50,557 bases of DNA from Phytophthora quininea (lineage: Eukaryota; Oomycota; Peronosporomycetes; Peronosporales; Peronosporaceae), in assembly GCA_011947345.1 (NCBI GenBank), contig JAAVTG010000419.1:1-50557 (forward strand). The letters are read 5' to 3'. The notes under the pieces were generated by a model. The model worked only from the letters and a program-made list of their open reading frames with translations. It made no database searches and was not told the DNA's origin. A program made the translations under genes and the position numbers. This document shows, one piece after another, positions 32,155-41,754 of this stretch (its first letter is position 1; each line of letters begins with the position of its first letter).

Positions 32155-32267
32155 GGCTTCCTCCACCCGCTTCTCCTTCGCTTCTGACGGGGCTCGAGCT
32201 CGAGCGCCAGACGACAGGCGATATCCGCGACCTAACGAACACAGAGCAGAAAATATGCAAGTGGCGG

Positions 32268-32910
32268 TGCGCCTGCAGAAACGCGGGAGCCATCCTAATG
32301 AAATAAGATATCGAGGTACGATTTAGCAAGTAAAAGTCAGGCGAAAATATGTAGGAGGTAAAGTTTTTAGTAATTTGTACGGTGGATTCCGAAAACAGAT
32401 GGATGACTTTGACGGGGATACAGTTTCAGAGGGAGTGGGACTGGAGTTAGCTTGTTGATGGGGTAGGGTGGACGATAAAAGAATCCCTTTCAGATCATCT
32501 TGATTTTGATCATCTGGAAAAGGCAACAGGTGACAGTAGCGAACAACGACCAAAACGTGCGGGCTTCATCTGCCAGATTGATCTCGAGGCGCTCAGGTGG
32601 TTCTCCATGTCAGGGCCGGTGCAGCACGTACCAAAGAAAGCTGCTGCGCGCCGTATAAGGCCACTGCCAATTATGGCGCTCACTGCCTCAAAGCTTTGCG
32701 TTTGCTAAACAGGGTGCAGGAAATCTACCGACCTCGATGACGGACGTTCGAGACACCACACGTCCGTAAGCAGCAACCGGCCACAGACCAGGGGATGACC
32801 AACACGTACAGTGCACTCCGCTCAGTGGACCGCTGTGATCGCAATCGAGGCGGCAGCTCTATTTGTCGAGGTGGTGGATCTCGACGATAGGGGTGAAGGA
32901 GCTTACGTGT
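32268..32910. other. Unit-2-specific intergenic sequence, no gene seen
   Basis: About 640 bp upstream of B' and downstream of C' that replace the 6.3 kb found in unit 1. Short frames on both strands match nothing I know. Confidence 0.5.
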
Positions 32911-33955
32911 GATAGTTAACGTCGTCGGCCTCGTTCGAGCGTGTCCACTGCGTTGTTGTTTGCGTGTGACTCTTCCGATCCGTTTTCGCCGCAATCTCGG
33001 TTTGCCTACGAGTTGACCAACCACGCTGTCGTTAATGCCAGAATCAAAGTGACGATATTTTCGTTGCAAACCCACCTTCCTCCTCTCGTGGATCGCGGCG
33101 TACGGCAACCCAGCACGGTCCCAACTGTATATCGAGCCGTAGTTGTGGTAGTACGCCATGCACGCAGCTGCAGCGCCAACGACGCTCCCTGCGACGACGT
33201 CGCTGTAATGGTGGCGGTTGTCCAGCGTCCGCGTGATGGCGACCCACGAAGCACCCAGACACGGCAGGAAGCAAAAGAAAAACTTGAACGTCTTGACGCT
33301 GTCGTAGAAGATCGACTCGGTGCGGTTCTCGCAGGTAAGACGAGAGCGTCCAAGCAGGTAAAGCTGTTCAAACGTATGTGAGAGGCCTGCATTCTTGATA
33401 AAATACTACAACCGAAAGCTTACCGTGAGTACGCCCATGACAGACCAAGCGAAGGAAGCGTGTCCCGACGGGAAACTTTGCCGACCATCTCGTTCACCCT
33501 CGGCGTCACGGCACAGGTTCGTAACTCCATCCCACACCGCGCTGAAGTCCCAGCCACAGTCATCGTAGAAATCCGGCCGGAAGCGACCCGTGACGTTCTT
33601 TGTGAAGTTCACAAGGAACGTCGACAGCGTGATGGCCTGCCCCAAGCTCAGCAAGTGGTCGCGAAAGTCATGCTCAATGATGCGGATCTTGACAAACTTT
33701 GGCAGAATAAAGTTGATCGAAAAGTTAATGACGATCGGGATGGCGAGACCGACAACGATGAGAGACCACATGGGGACTGCGTACAAGCAAGGCTATTAGG
33801 GCATTCACCACGATAGCAAATCGCGTTGACAACAAGTTTGCACGCACCATGTTGTGAGAGCTGCACTTGGTCAAGCGAAGGATCTCGTCCCCAAATGCTG
33901 GTCGTCGAGTTTAGCCGCATTTCGATCGTAGGAATGGGTCCTACATGTTCACAAT
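32911..33955. repeat. Segmental duplication, unit 2 right block (PAP2-C' exons 2-5)
   Basis: Copy of 9761-10794 plus 23969-23979. It contains the uninterrupted hAT-1 target GTCCTACA at 33937-33944. Sequence beyond 33955, including exon 1, exists only here. Confidence 0.88.
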
Positions 33956-34272
33956 GAAATGCATTTAAAAACAAGCTACGTAAAGCTAATCACTTTACAG
34001 CCGAGTCGCTCACGTTTGTGCAGGTCCACCCATTTGCTGAGTCGTCTAGCGATGATGTACAGGACGATGGCAAATGCGTACTCGACCACTCGGTATTCGA
34101 GGAGGAGTTTCTGCCATTTCGGACGGCTCGTTGTTGCGACGTCGCTCTCACTCGAGACCCGCGTCGTGTCAACCCCATGCTTGTCGTCCAGCGGCGGTGT
34201 CAACACGGTCTGGTAGTCACCCGCTTCTTGGTGATCCGAGGCGCCGTCGCGAGCAGGTCTAGCGTCTCCCAT
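32916..34272 (-). CDS. PAP2/lipid phosphate phosphatase, paralogue C' (intact)
   Basis: The CDS is complement(join(32916..33005, 33076..33363, 33424..33776, 33848..33940, 34014..34272)): 1083 nt, 360 aa. Introns are 73, 71, 60 and 70 nt. The Asp/Ser-rich N-terminal arm begins MGDARPARDG and ends at KWQKLLLEYR, before helix 1. PAP2 motifs are K-NVTGRF-RP, FPSGH and R-TLDNR-H-HYS-D; the third motif has Arg where most paralogues have Trp. The middle loop reads YDDCGWDFSAVWDGVTNLC, more acidic than in B or E. The short last exon ends in an Arg-rich GRRR. This is the only complete copy of C; an Inr-like site lies just upstream. Confidence 0.88.
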
Positions 34273-34280
34273 CGTGCAAG

Positions 34281-34297
34281 AAACCGCAAAATGAAGG
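34281..34297 (-). promoter_or_regulatory. Oomycete Inr-like core promoter of PAP2-C'
   Basis: The minus strand reads CCTTCATTTTGCGGTTT; TCATTTTGC and the final TTT fit the consensus, the AW pair does not. It is only 9 bp from the ATG. Confidence 0.4.
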
Positions 34298-34372
34298 CCT
34301 CAGAATCAGAAAGTGTCACAAATTGGCATCATCTTACCTTCGAAGGCTTCCTACATGTTCACAACATTTTAT

Positions 34373-35602
34373 TTACTTGGTACTTGTACGTTGGCTGTGA
34401 CTTTGGCTGCGAGTGTTAACACTGATAACGTAGTCGCTCACTTGGAGCTTGTCGTTGGTGTTGCTGGGACTTTCGGTTTCTACCGGTTGGTAAAGTTCCT
34501 CGGTCTTCCTCTTCTCGTGGGCTGCTTCGCACGGTAGTCCAGCGTACTCCCAGCAGAAAATGGAGCTGTAGTTGTAGCTGTAGGCCAGGCAGGCCGCAAT
34601 GGCGCCGATGATGCTGCCGGCCAGAATGTCCGAGTAATGGTGCCAGTTGTCGATCGATCGGGTGATGGCGACCCAAGACGCTGCCAAACAGGGAGCGAAG
34701 CACAGAAACAGCTTCAGTGCCTTCGTGCCGCCGCGCATAAATGACTCACTGCGGCCTGTACAGTTGAGTCGCGATCGTCCGAGCAGGTAGAGCTGCAGTA
34801 GCAAAAGAAACATTAGCGTCTGCAACAAGACGCCAAAGCCTCAGTCAGTAACGTTATCTCACCGTGAGAACGAGCATCGTGGCCCACGCGAACGACGAGT
34901 GACCGGACGGGAAGCTTTGCGGCCTTCCTCTTCTCCAGCAGCATCCGAGCACAAGTTAGTCACTCCGTCCCACACGGCGTCGTAGTCCCAACCGCACATG
35001 TCGTAAAAGCACGGACGGAAGCGGCCGGTCGCGTGCTTCGTGAACTGCGTGAGCAGAGTGGAGAGCGTCACCGCTTGGACCATCGTCAACAAGAAATCCC
35101 GGACGTCGTGCGGGATGGCGCGGATATCACGGAGCTTCGGGGCGACGTAATTCATGAGCAAGTTGACGGCAATAGGCAAGCCGATTCCAACGATGATCAA
35201 GACGAACATGGCCACTGCTCAACAACAACATCATCAGTAATGATGCAATTGCGCTTCCTACTACTACTACGCACCTTGCTCCTTCATCTTGCTCTGGTCT
35301 ATTGACGGGTCCCGTGCCCACACGGTGGTGGTAGAGTTCAACCTTACTTGGATTCTCGGGATCGGACGCTCGTTGACGGTCATCATGCTGAAACCCTTAG
35401 CGACGATGTACATGAGCAGAGTGGCGCCAAACTCGGCCACGCGGTAGTCGCAAAGCAGTCGCTTCCAGCCCTGTCGTCGTGGGGTTAGCTGCTCATCTGC
35501 GCAGTCCTCGGGTCGAGGCGTCCAACTGGAAGGGGTGGTGACCGACTGGAACTCGCCGTTCGGAGAAGGAGTCTCGCGGTTCGTTGTTGTCTTGCTGGTC
35601 AT
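34373..35602 (-). CDS. PAP2/lipid phosphate phosphatase, paralogue D (one single-base break)
   Basis: Exons are 35275-35602, 34863-35214 and 34373-34792, with 60- and 70-nt introns. The PAP2 motifs KHATGRFRP and TRSIDNWHHYSD are present. Just before the second motif one base is missing in a run of A (TTT at 34916-34918 on the plus strand), so the frame reads GRKASRPV where homologues have GRKSFPSGH. Exon 3 is then 352 instead of 353 nt. One added base gives 367 codons including the stop. Unlike A-C there is no intron between the first helix and the NSTTTVWARDP segment, and unlike B, C, E and F the C-terminal tail continues from exon 4 without a further intron (ending SHSQRTSTK). The start at 35602 is the first ATG after a strong Inr. 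Confidence 0.8.
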
Positions 35603-35621
35603 CGGTTGCTCTAGCGGTCTC

Positions 35622-35637
35622 CAAAACAAGAATGAGC
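35622..35637 (-). promoter_or_regulatory. Oomycete Inr core promoter of PAP2-D
   Basis: The minus strand reads GCTCATTCTTGTTTTG, a near-perfect GCTCATTYYN followed by a T-rich half, 20 bp before ATG 35602. Confidence 0.55.
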
Positions 35638-35914
35638 GGGCTTGCCGTGTATCTGACGCAGCTGCCGACGTGGCCAGCTACCGCGCGCTGCTGCCTGCAT
35701 TTCGAGTCGGAGTGTGTCCTATCTTCTCTATACAAAACACAAGATGATTTCTCATTTTGAGATTCGACTAGCCTGAATAGACACGCTGACAGCGCATCAC
35801 GCGTACGGTACAATGCGAGTCCCACGTGGGTACTCTTCGGCTCGAGCGCTGTCCACCAGCAGATACATCGCAGCTTGCACGGCAACGACTGCAAGAATGC
35901 GTTCGTACGGCACT

Positions 35915-37248
35915 TTAATCATGATGTGTTTGGTTAATCAATCTGGCTGTGCGTGATTCCCTACGGCTGCCAGGAGTTGGAGTCTCTGGTGCCGAGATCG
36001 ACAATGTAGTCGCAGCGACTCGACACGCATTTCTGCAGGCGCGCTGCTGGCTTGCAGGCGGGTGGAGAGAGCAGTCGTGCTTGGCCTGCTGCAGTTTCAC
36101 GTGCGAGTCAGCCACCTAATCCTCACTTCAACAAGGAATCCGATCTTCTTACCATGCGACGCTCGTGCAGCACCTCGAGAGGCAACCCGGCCGAGTCCCA
36201 GCAGAAGATCGAGCCGTAGTTGTAACTGTACGTGAGCGACGCCGACACTGCGCCGATGATGCTGCCCGCAAGGATGTCGCTGTAGTGGTGCCAGTTGTCG
36301 ATGCTGCGCGTCACCGACACCCAGGCCGCGAGCAGCGTCGGCGCGCAGCACAAGAAGAGCAGCAGACTCTTTTTCCCGCCTCGCAGCATCGAGTCGCTGC
36401 GGTTCTCGCAGTTCAGACGCGAGCGGCCCAGCAGATAGAGCTGCCATTAAAAAAATATTCGTGAGTGCAAGTTTACAAGTATGAGGGGCGAGAATAAAGC
36501 CGTACCGTTAGCACGAGCATCGTGGACCATGCGAAGGATGCGTGTCCTGACGGGAAGCTCTTGCGGCCTTCCTTCTCGCCGGCGGAGTCCGTGCACAGGT
36601 TGGTGACTCCGTCCCAGACGACATCGTGGTTCCACTTGCACATATCGTAGAAGCTCGGACGGAATCGACCGGTAATGCTCTTTGTAAACTGCGTGAGGAG
36701 AGTCGTCATGGCCATCGACTGGAACAGAGTGAGCAGGAAGTCCCTCGTGTCGTGAGCAATAACGCGCACGTTCCACATCTTGGGAAGGACGTAGTTGACA
36801 GTAAAATTTGTCGCGAGAGGCAGTCCGAGACCAAACGATAGGAGCGCCCACATTGGCACTACAATGCACACGCGTTAGCTGCAGGTCCAGACACCAAACT
36901 TATCGATTCAAACTCACCTTGTTCGGCCAGTTTCGGCTCGTCCAGAGCGGGGTCCAAGGCGTAAAATGTCGTCGTTGAGTTTATCCGGACCCGAATGGAT
37001 GGAATCGGTCGGTTGTGCACGGGGATCAGCGCAAATACAAGCGCCACAGCATACATGGCGACTGTGCCGACGAACTCGAGCAGTCGGTAGTCTGTCAATA
37101 CACGTTGCCAGGTGCTTTGGGGCTGGGAGTCCTCCATCTTCGCACCGTCCTCCAACGTGTCTCCCCTTGCAAGCTGTGGCGTCATCGCTAAGGACTGGTA
37201 CGTCGTGCTGGGGTCCTTCTCGTCTGCACTCTTGACTGCGCTTGCCAT
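35915..37248 (-). CDS. PAP2/lipid phosphate phosphatase, paralogue E (intact)
   Basis: The CDS is complement(join(35915..36085, 36153..36440, 36506..36858, 36918..37248)): 1143 nt, 380 aa. An acceptor three bases upstream (36088) would add one Gln. The protein has a 58-residue arm (MASAVKSADEK...) that ends STWQRVLTDYR before helix 1. The motifs are KSITGRFRP, FPSGH and TRSIDNWHHYSD. Exon 4 ends HERRM at a GTAAGA donor, exactly as in F, and exon 5 gives a basic, Thr/Pro-rich tail ending QTHHD. All frames are open and no run-associated loss is present. Like D and F it lacks intron 1. Confidence 0.88.
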
Positions 37249-37257
37249 CACCGCCTA

Positions 37258-37274
37258 CAATTGCGAAATGGAGC
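37258..37274 (-). promoter_or_regulatory. Oomycete Inr core promoter of PAP2-E
   Basis: The minus strand reads GCTCCATTTCGCAATTG, the consensus with one extra C and a final G, 9 bp before ATG 37248. Confidence 0.5.
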
Positions 37275-37933
37275 AGGCTGCCACAAGTGAACCATTTCGG
37301 CCGAAGCTGTTCATATGGGATCAGGATTAGAGATCTTGGCTGTACCAAGCGTTGGACTTACTTGGCCAGCCTTCCGCAAAAGTAATCGCAGTTGTTTTGA
37401 AATGTACTGGCGTCATGCCATTTCCAACGTAAACTCTTCGGACACCAAGCACAGATGCCCAACACTGCTGCAGACACGCACTACGTAGAACTCGCTGAGC
37501 GCTGCCCACTGGATTATTTGTCCACGCACTGGCTGTCACATGCGCAGCAACACCTTTAATCGTCGGCGATCTGCACACGAGCGCCAGTCTGGAAGTCATC
37601 ACCAAACTTTTCGGAATCGTACTTAGCGCGGAATCTGACTAGATCATCCGCGAAGAGCTCCAGACCCGGTCGCCATGCGCCGCTCCACGGGGCCACGGTG
37701 CGAGCTCTTGCCGTCTCCATACTCTACCATTCTCATGCTTTAGTGTCTCTCTTTCCTCTCTAATAGCCGAGCAGCTGCTGCCTCCGCTCGTGGCACCAGG
37801 TATTGAATAGCGTTGGACATTTCCAATCGCAACTGTTGAGTGATTGATCTCTTTGTCTGTGTATCTTAGTGACGCGTCTGCATTCGGAGGTTTCCGATTG
37901 CCAGAGAGCGACGACGACTACGAGGAGAAGGCC
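37275..37933. other. Divergent intergenic region between PAP2-E and makorin, no gene seen
   Basis: About 660 bp. Open frames are short and unlike any family. A C/T-rich stretch at 37745-37765 (CTCTCTTTCCTCTC) lies towards the makorin start. Confidence 0.5.
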
Positions 37934-38899
37934 ATGAGTCGCCCCAGACAGAACTCGGCGGCGACACCGGCCACGCTCTGCCGCTTCTTCGTGCTGGGCA
38001 AGTGCCGCTACGGCAGCCATTGCACGTTCTCCACGCGCTGCCAGCCCAAGTGAGTGAGTGTGCTACTAGTGAGGAAGAAGGCCTCTCAGCAGCAGCGGCA
38101 CTCGTCGATTGCCCGTTCTTCTTGCGCGGCAATTGCAAGTACGGAGAGCATTGCCGACTACGACACAACCGAGCTGCGTTGCCGACGGGGAGAGCTTCAT
38201 CAGCTGCGAGGAGTTCTGCTGCAGTTCCCGACGCTGCTACGGCGAGTTCTAATGACAACCAACAGGACTACACGTGCGGCATTTGCTTCGACGACATTGT
38301 GGAGTCCGGCAAACACTTTGGACTGCTAAGTAAGTCTGAATTAGTCATATTGCTGGGACTTGTGCTGATGATGCATTGGTGCTTCAGGCTGCAACCATTG
38401 CTTCTGCCTGGACTGCTTGCGGTCGTGGCGCCAGTCGAAGGACATGGAGGTGGAAGTGATTCGCGCGTGTCCTGCTTGCCGCGAACCGAGCGACTATATC
38501 GTGCCGTCGCTTGTATTCTGCACTGGAGACGCCAAGAAGCAGGTCGTGGAAGCCTACAAGAGCCACCTAGCTCTTCGCGAGTGCAAGTACTTCAACGGTC
38601 TATTCGGTAGCTGTCCGTTTGGACAACACTGTTTCTACGCACACCGCGACTCGGAAGGCCGCGACGTGAAGCACTTGGACCGCCCCAAGCGATCCTCAAA
38701 GCCTCGCCGCCGAAATGGCCGCCAGGGCGACGCTGCGCTGCAAGCTTTGTTGCAACAATACAGCCGCATCTTCCGCTTCTTCGACGTTGCGGATTGGGAA
38801 GACTTTGATTTGGTCGGTGGATTTGACTCGGACGAGTCTGACAGCGACGACTACGACGACTACGACGACTACGGTTCTGATGACTACGACTCTGAGTAA
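37934..38899 (+). CDS. Makorin-type RING/CCCH zinc-finger E3 ubiquitin ligase (one single-base break)
   Basis: Exons are 37934-38329 and 38388-38899, joined by a 58-nt GTAAGT intron. The order is CCCH finger 1 (CRFFVLGKCRYGSHCTF), CCCH finger 2 (CPFFLRGNCKYGEHCRLRH), a RING finger (CGICFDDI, CNHCFCLDCLRSW, CPACR) and CCCH finger 3 (CKYFNGLFGSCPFGQHCFYAH). The end is acidic (repeated DDYDDY). Finger 1 lacks its final His and the frame closes soon after. One extra C at 38031-38032 restores the His and opens the frame through finger 2, giving 302 residues. Known of makorins: RNA-binding RING ligases that transfer ubiquitin in cytosol or nucleus. The ~300-aa length fits compact members. The start is the first in-frame ATG; no clear Inr is visible. 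Confidence 0.82.
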
Positions 38900-38991
38900 A
38901 GGGGTGCTACAGCAAGTTCAGACGGATGTCCAACCATCCGCGATTTATATGGTGCAACAACACTTTCGAGAGCACGTGCCAACGTAAACGT

Positions 38992-38997
38992 AATAAA
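38992..38997 (+). terminator. AATAAA polyadenylation-type signal after makorin
   Basis: AATAAA about 95 bp after the makorin stop, followed by an A-run at 39007. It fits the expected position, but the hexamer is not strongly diagnostic in oomycetes. Confidence 0.35.
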
Positions 38998-39147
38998 GAC
39001 TCCAGCCCCAGAAAAAAAAGTTTGCGGGTGCCGTGTTAGTGAGTGAGTTAACGAGGGTTCTCGTCGCGGCGTCGAGGGCGGCGAGAACTCGGACTGGACT
39101 TGTAAGGCGGGTGCTTGCTCGAACGGACGCACTTTATAATTGCAACG

Positions 39148-40097
39148 ATGGATCTCCATGGAGCTCCGCGTCTACGCGGACAGAGAAGTGTAAACACGAA
39201 GAAGCAACCAGAGGCGGCCAAAGCAGAGCCGGCAGCACGGGGATCAATCGTGAAGCAGCGGCTAGAAGGCGCGATTAAGAGCAAGCGACTGGATTTGAGT
39301 CTTGCGCGGCATGAACAAGTCCGATCGGATGCAGCAGCGTCGCTGGTTCCGTTTCATCATTTCCCCACCGCCATCCTAAGCCACGAACTGCTATCTGCCC
39401 ACCTTACGGAGCTGTGGCTAACAAACCATCAGCTCAGCTCGCTCCCAACCGAAATCGCAGTCTTCAAAATTTGCGCGTTCTCGGTCTTGCTGGTAACAAG
39501 ATCACTGCACTACCGAAGGAGTTAGGCTTGCTGGCCGCGCTCGAGTCGTTGTATCTCGAGAACAATCGTCTCCAAGTTGTGCCGGCGAGCGTGATATTTC
39601 CGACCCAGCTGAGGGAGCTGCGCCTAGATAACAACCAGCTCTCGGTGTTCCCTACGCAGATCACCAAGCTGCGGCTGCTGAGCCGACTCGGGTTGAGTCA
39701 CAATCTCCTCAAGGCTCTTCCGGAGCAAATCCACCGCCTACACAACCTCGTCGAGCTCGACTTGGACTTCAACCGCCTCGATGCAAATCTACCGGAAGGG
39801 TTTGCCTCGCTGAAGAGGCTGCAGAGACTTGGTCTTGACGGGAACTACCTCGACGAGAGGCCGAAAGAGTTGGATGGCATCCCATTCGTGCGGCTCAATG
39901 GGAACCGCAGCGTAGAATTCCTCGCCAATACAGCCACGGTATTGTACACACACGCTCCTGCCGTTCCGAGACGCCACGACGGACACTTTCAAAGCGTGGA
40001 GCGCGGTAAAGCCGACACACCACTGGAAGGCTTGGTCCCCTCGAAGGATCAAAACGTGTTGAACGCAGACGCGTACGAGTCTGCAAGATCGGCGTAA
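39148..40097 (+). CDS. Leucine-rich-repeat protein of the short intracellular type (one single-base break)
   Basis: Single exon from ATG 39148 (MDLHGAPRLRGQ). The basic N-terminus leads to about seven 23-residue LRRs: LTELWLTNHQLSSLPTEIAV, then NLRVLGLAGNKITALPKELG, ALESLYLENNRLQVVPASV and four more of the same LxxLxLxxNxLxxLP type. The spacing is that of plant-type Ras-group LRRs and related scaffolds; there is no signal peptide, membrane helix or kinase. The frame changes at 39461-39463, where one lost base separates repeats 1 and 2. With it restored the protein is 316 residues. Function is not predictable beyond protein binding. An Inr-like CACTTTATAATTG lies about 5 bp upstream of the start region but is a weak match. 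Confidence 0.75.
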
Positions 40098-40370
40098 GAC
40101 TGGTGGGCACGTAATCCCCTCGTTGCAAAAAGCCATTGGCCGCGACGGTTGCACCTGCAACATGTAAGTCGCCCGTCTCAACACGACTATGGCAGAATCA
40201 TACCCACAATGCCTCCGTAATCGCAATCGCAAGCTTCGTGATCGCTTATGTTTTCATCTTCTCGTGAGATAGGGCCGGCGGCCGCGTTGGACACAGTTCG
40301 AGCGTTTTGGTGTTTGATCGTCCATCTGCTGAACACCAAGCGGGCAGCTCTGGTCTTGTCCTTGAGACGA

Positions 40371-40385
40371 CTCACTCTTGAATTT
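40371..40385 (+). promoter_or_regulatory. Oomycete Inr core promoter of PAP2-F
   Basis: CTCACTCTTGAATTT matches 13 of 15 positions of the consensus and lies 31 bp before ATG 40417. Confidence 0.5.
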
Positions 40386-40416
40386 GCCGAGCAGTGAACA
40401 AGCGGAGATCAAAGAG

Positions 40417-41691
40417 ATGCAAGAGGCGGAGGCTACCACCACGTACCAGTCCATGCGCCCGCTCTCCAGCGCCGGCTCGGTCGAGAGCGCCAACAGCAAT
40501 TCCGTGTCGGTCAAAGTCTCATCGGACGGGGACGACGCGCCGTCTCAAAGTGCGTGGCGACGAGTCCTGCGCGACTACCGAGTTGCCGAGTTCGCCTGCA
40601 CAGTCATCATGTACATCCTGGCGCTGGTGTTTTCCTTGATCGAAGTGAACGAGCGCCCGATCCCTGGGATCCGCGTGCAGGTCAACTCCACGACCACGTA
40701 CTGGGCGCTGGACCCGGACTTGAACCAACCTAAACTGCGAGAACATGGTACGTCTGCCCTATTTCGTTCGCCTACGAAGCCCAGTATTTCCTTAACGTGT
40801 TGGGTGGAACAGTACCAATGTGGGCGCTCTTAACGTTCGGTCTCGGCCTGCCAATCGGGACCAACCTTGTCGTGAACTACGTGCTCCCACGAATGAGCAA
40901 TGTGCGCGTCATCCCTCATGACACAAGAGACTTCCTGCTGAGTCTGCTCCAGTCCATGGCTCTGGCAGAGTTCTTTACGCAGTTCACCAAGAACATCACG
41001 GGTCGATTCCGTCCGTGCTTCTACGACATGTGCAAGTGGAACCACGATGTCGTCTGGGACGGAGTCACCAGCCTGTGCACGGACTCCGCCGGTGAGAAGG
41101 AAGGCCGCAAGAGTTTCCCGTCAGGACACGCATCCTTCGCGTGGTCGACAATGCTCGTTCTCACGGTAAGTTGGCCTTTGCATTATTCTACACAGACTTG
41201 TAGTTACTGACTTTGCTTGTGGCAGCTTTATTTGCTTGGGCGAGCGCGACTTAACTGCGAGAACCGCAGCATTTCGGCAATACGAGGCGCCAAAAGAGTC
41301 TCCTGCTGTTCATGTGTTGTGCTCCGGCGCTGCTCGCTGCGTGGGTTGCCGTGACTCGATGCATCGACAACTGGCACCACTACAGCGATATCATCGCGGG
41401 AACCATCATCGGCGCAGTGTCTGCTGTGTTTGCAACTGATTACAACTACGGCTCGATCTGGGTCTGGGACTCGGCTGGCCTTCCACTCGAGGAGATTCAC
41501 GAACGCCGCATGGTAAGAAGGTCGTCGATCGATAGTATTCTAAGGGGCACGCTCTAATAAGCCACCACTTTCCACAGGCCAAGAAGGATTTCAACTTTGA
41601 TGATGCTCTCGAGATGCAGCTCAAGCGCAACACCAGCCGAAATGACCTGATTGTCGATCTGAGCAACCGTGGAAGGAACGCTTCCGAATAG
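40417..41691 (+). CDS. PAP2/lipid phosphate phosphatase, paralogue F (one single-base break)
   Basis: Exons are 40417-40747, 40813-41165, 41226-41512 and 41578-41691, with introns of 65, 60 and 65 nt. The arm begins MQEAEATTTYQS and ends SAWRRVLRDYR. The motifs KNITGRFRP, FPSGH and TRCIDNWHHYSD are present. Exon 4 is 287 nt instead of 288: one A is missing in AAAA at 41292-41295 within the KKSLLLF codons, which puts the third motif out of frame. With it restored there are 362 codons including the stop. Exon 5 encodes AKKDFNFDDALEMQ and a polar end. It is the only plus-strand paralogue outside the duplicated A genes, and it ends 63 bp from the end of the convergent ZFC3H1-like gene. Confidence 0.8.
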
Positions 41692-41754
41692 GGAGGGTGT
41701 CAATGTCAGTAAAATAGTACCTTTCCATTGCCGTAAAGAAATCTAAGTACTACT

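Larger units (their letters stand above)
24180..32267. repeat. Segmental duplication, unit 2 left block (XPF fragment, A', B')
   Basis: Copy of 235-3476, expanded by two insertions (24602-28016 plus its 8-bp duplication and 28764-30191 plus its 5-bp duplication). Removing them restores collinearity. Confidence 0.9.

Noticed and set aside
37327..37605. 92-codon minus-strand frame between PAP2-E and makorin
   Set aside because: No family resemblance, no promoter or splice context; treated as intergenic.
38041..38061. A 20-nt intron (GTGAGTG...ACTAG) in the makorin gene that would also restore the frame
   Set aside because: Far shorter than the 50-90 nt introns here; a single missing C also restores the CCCH histidine, which the intron would not.
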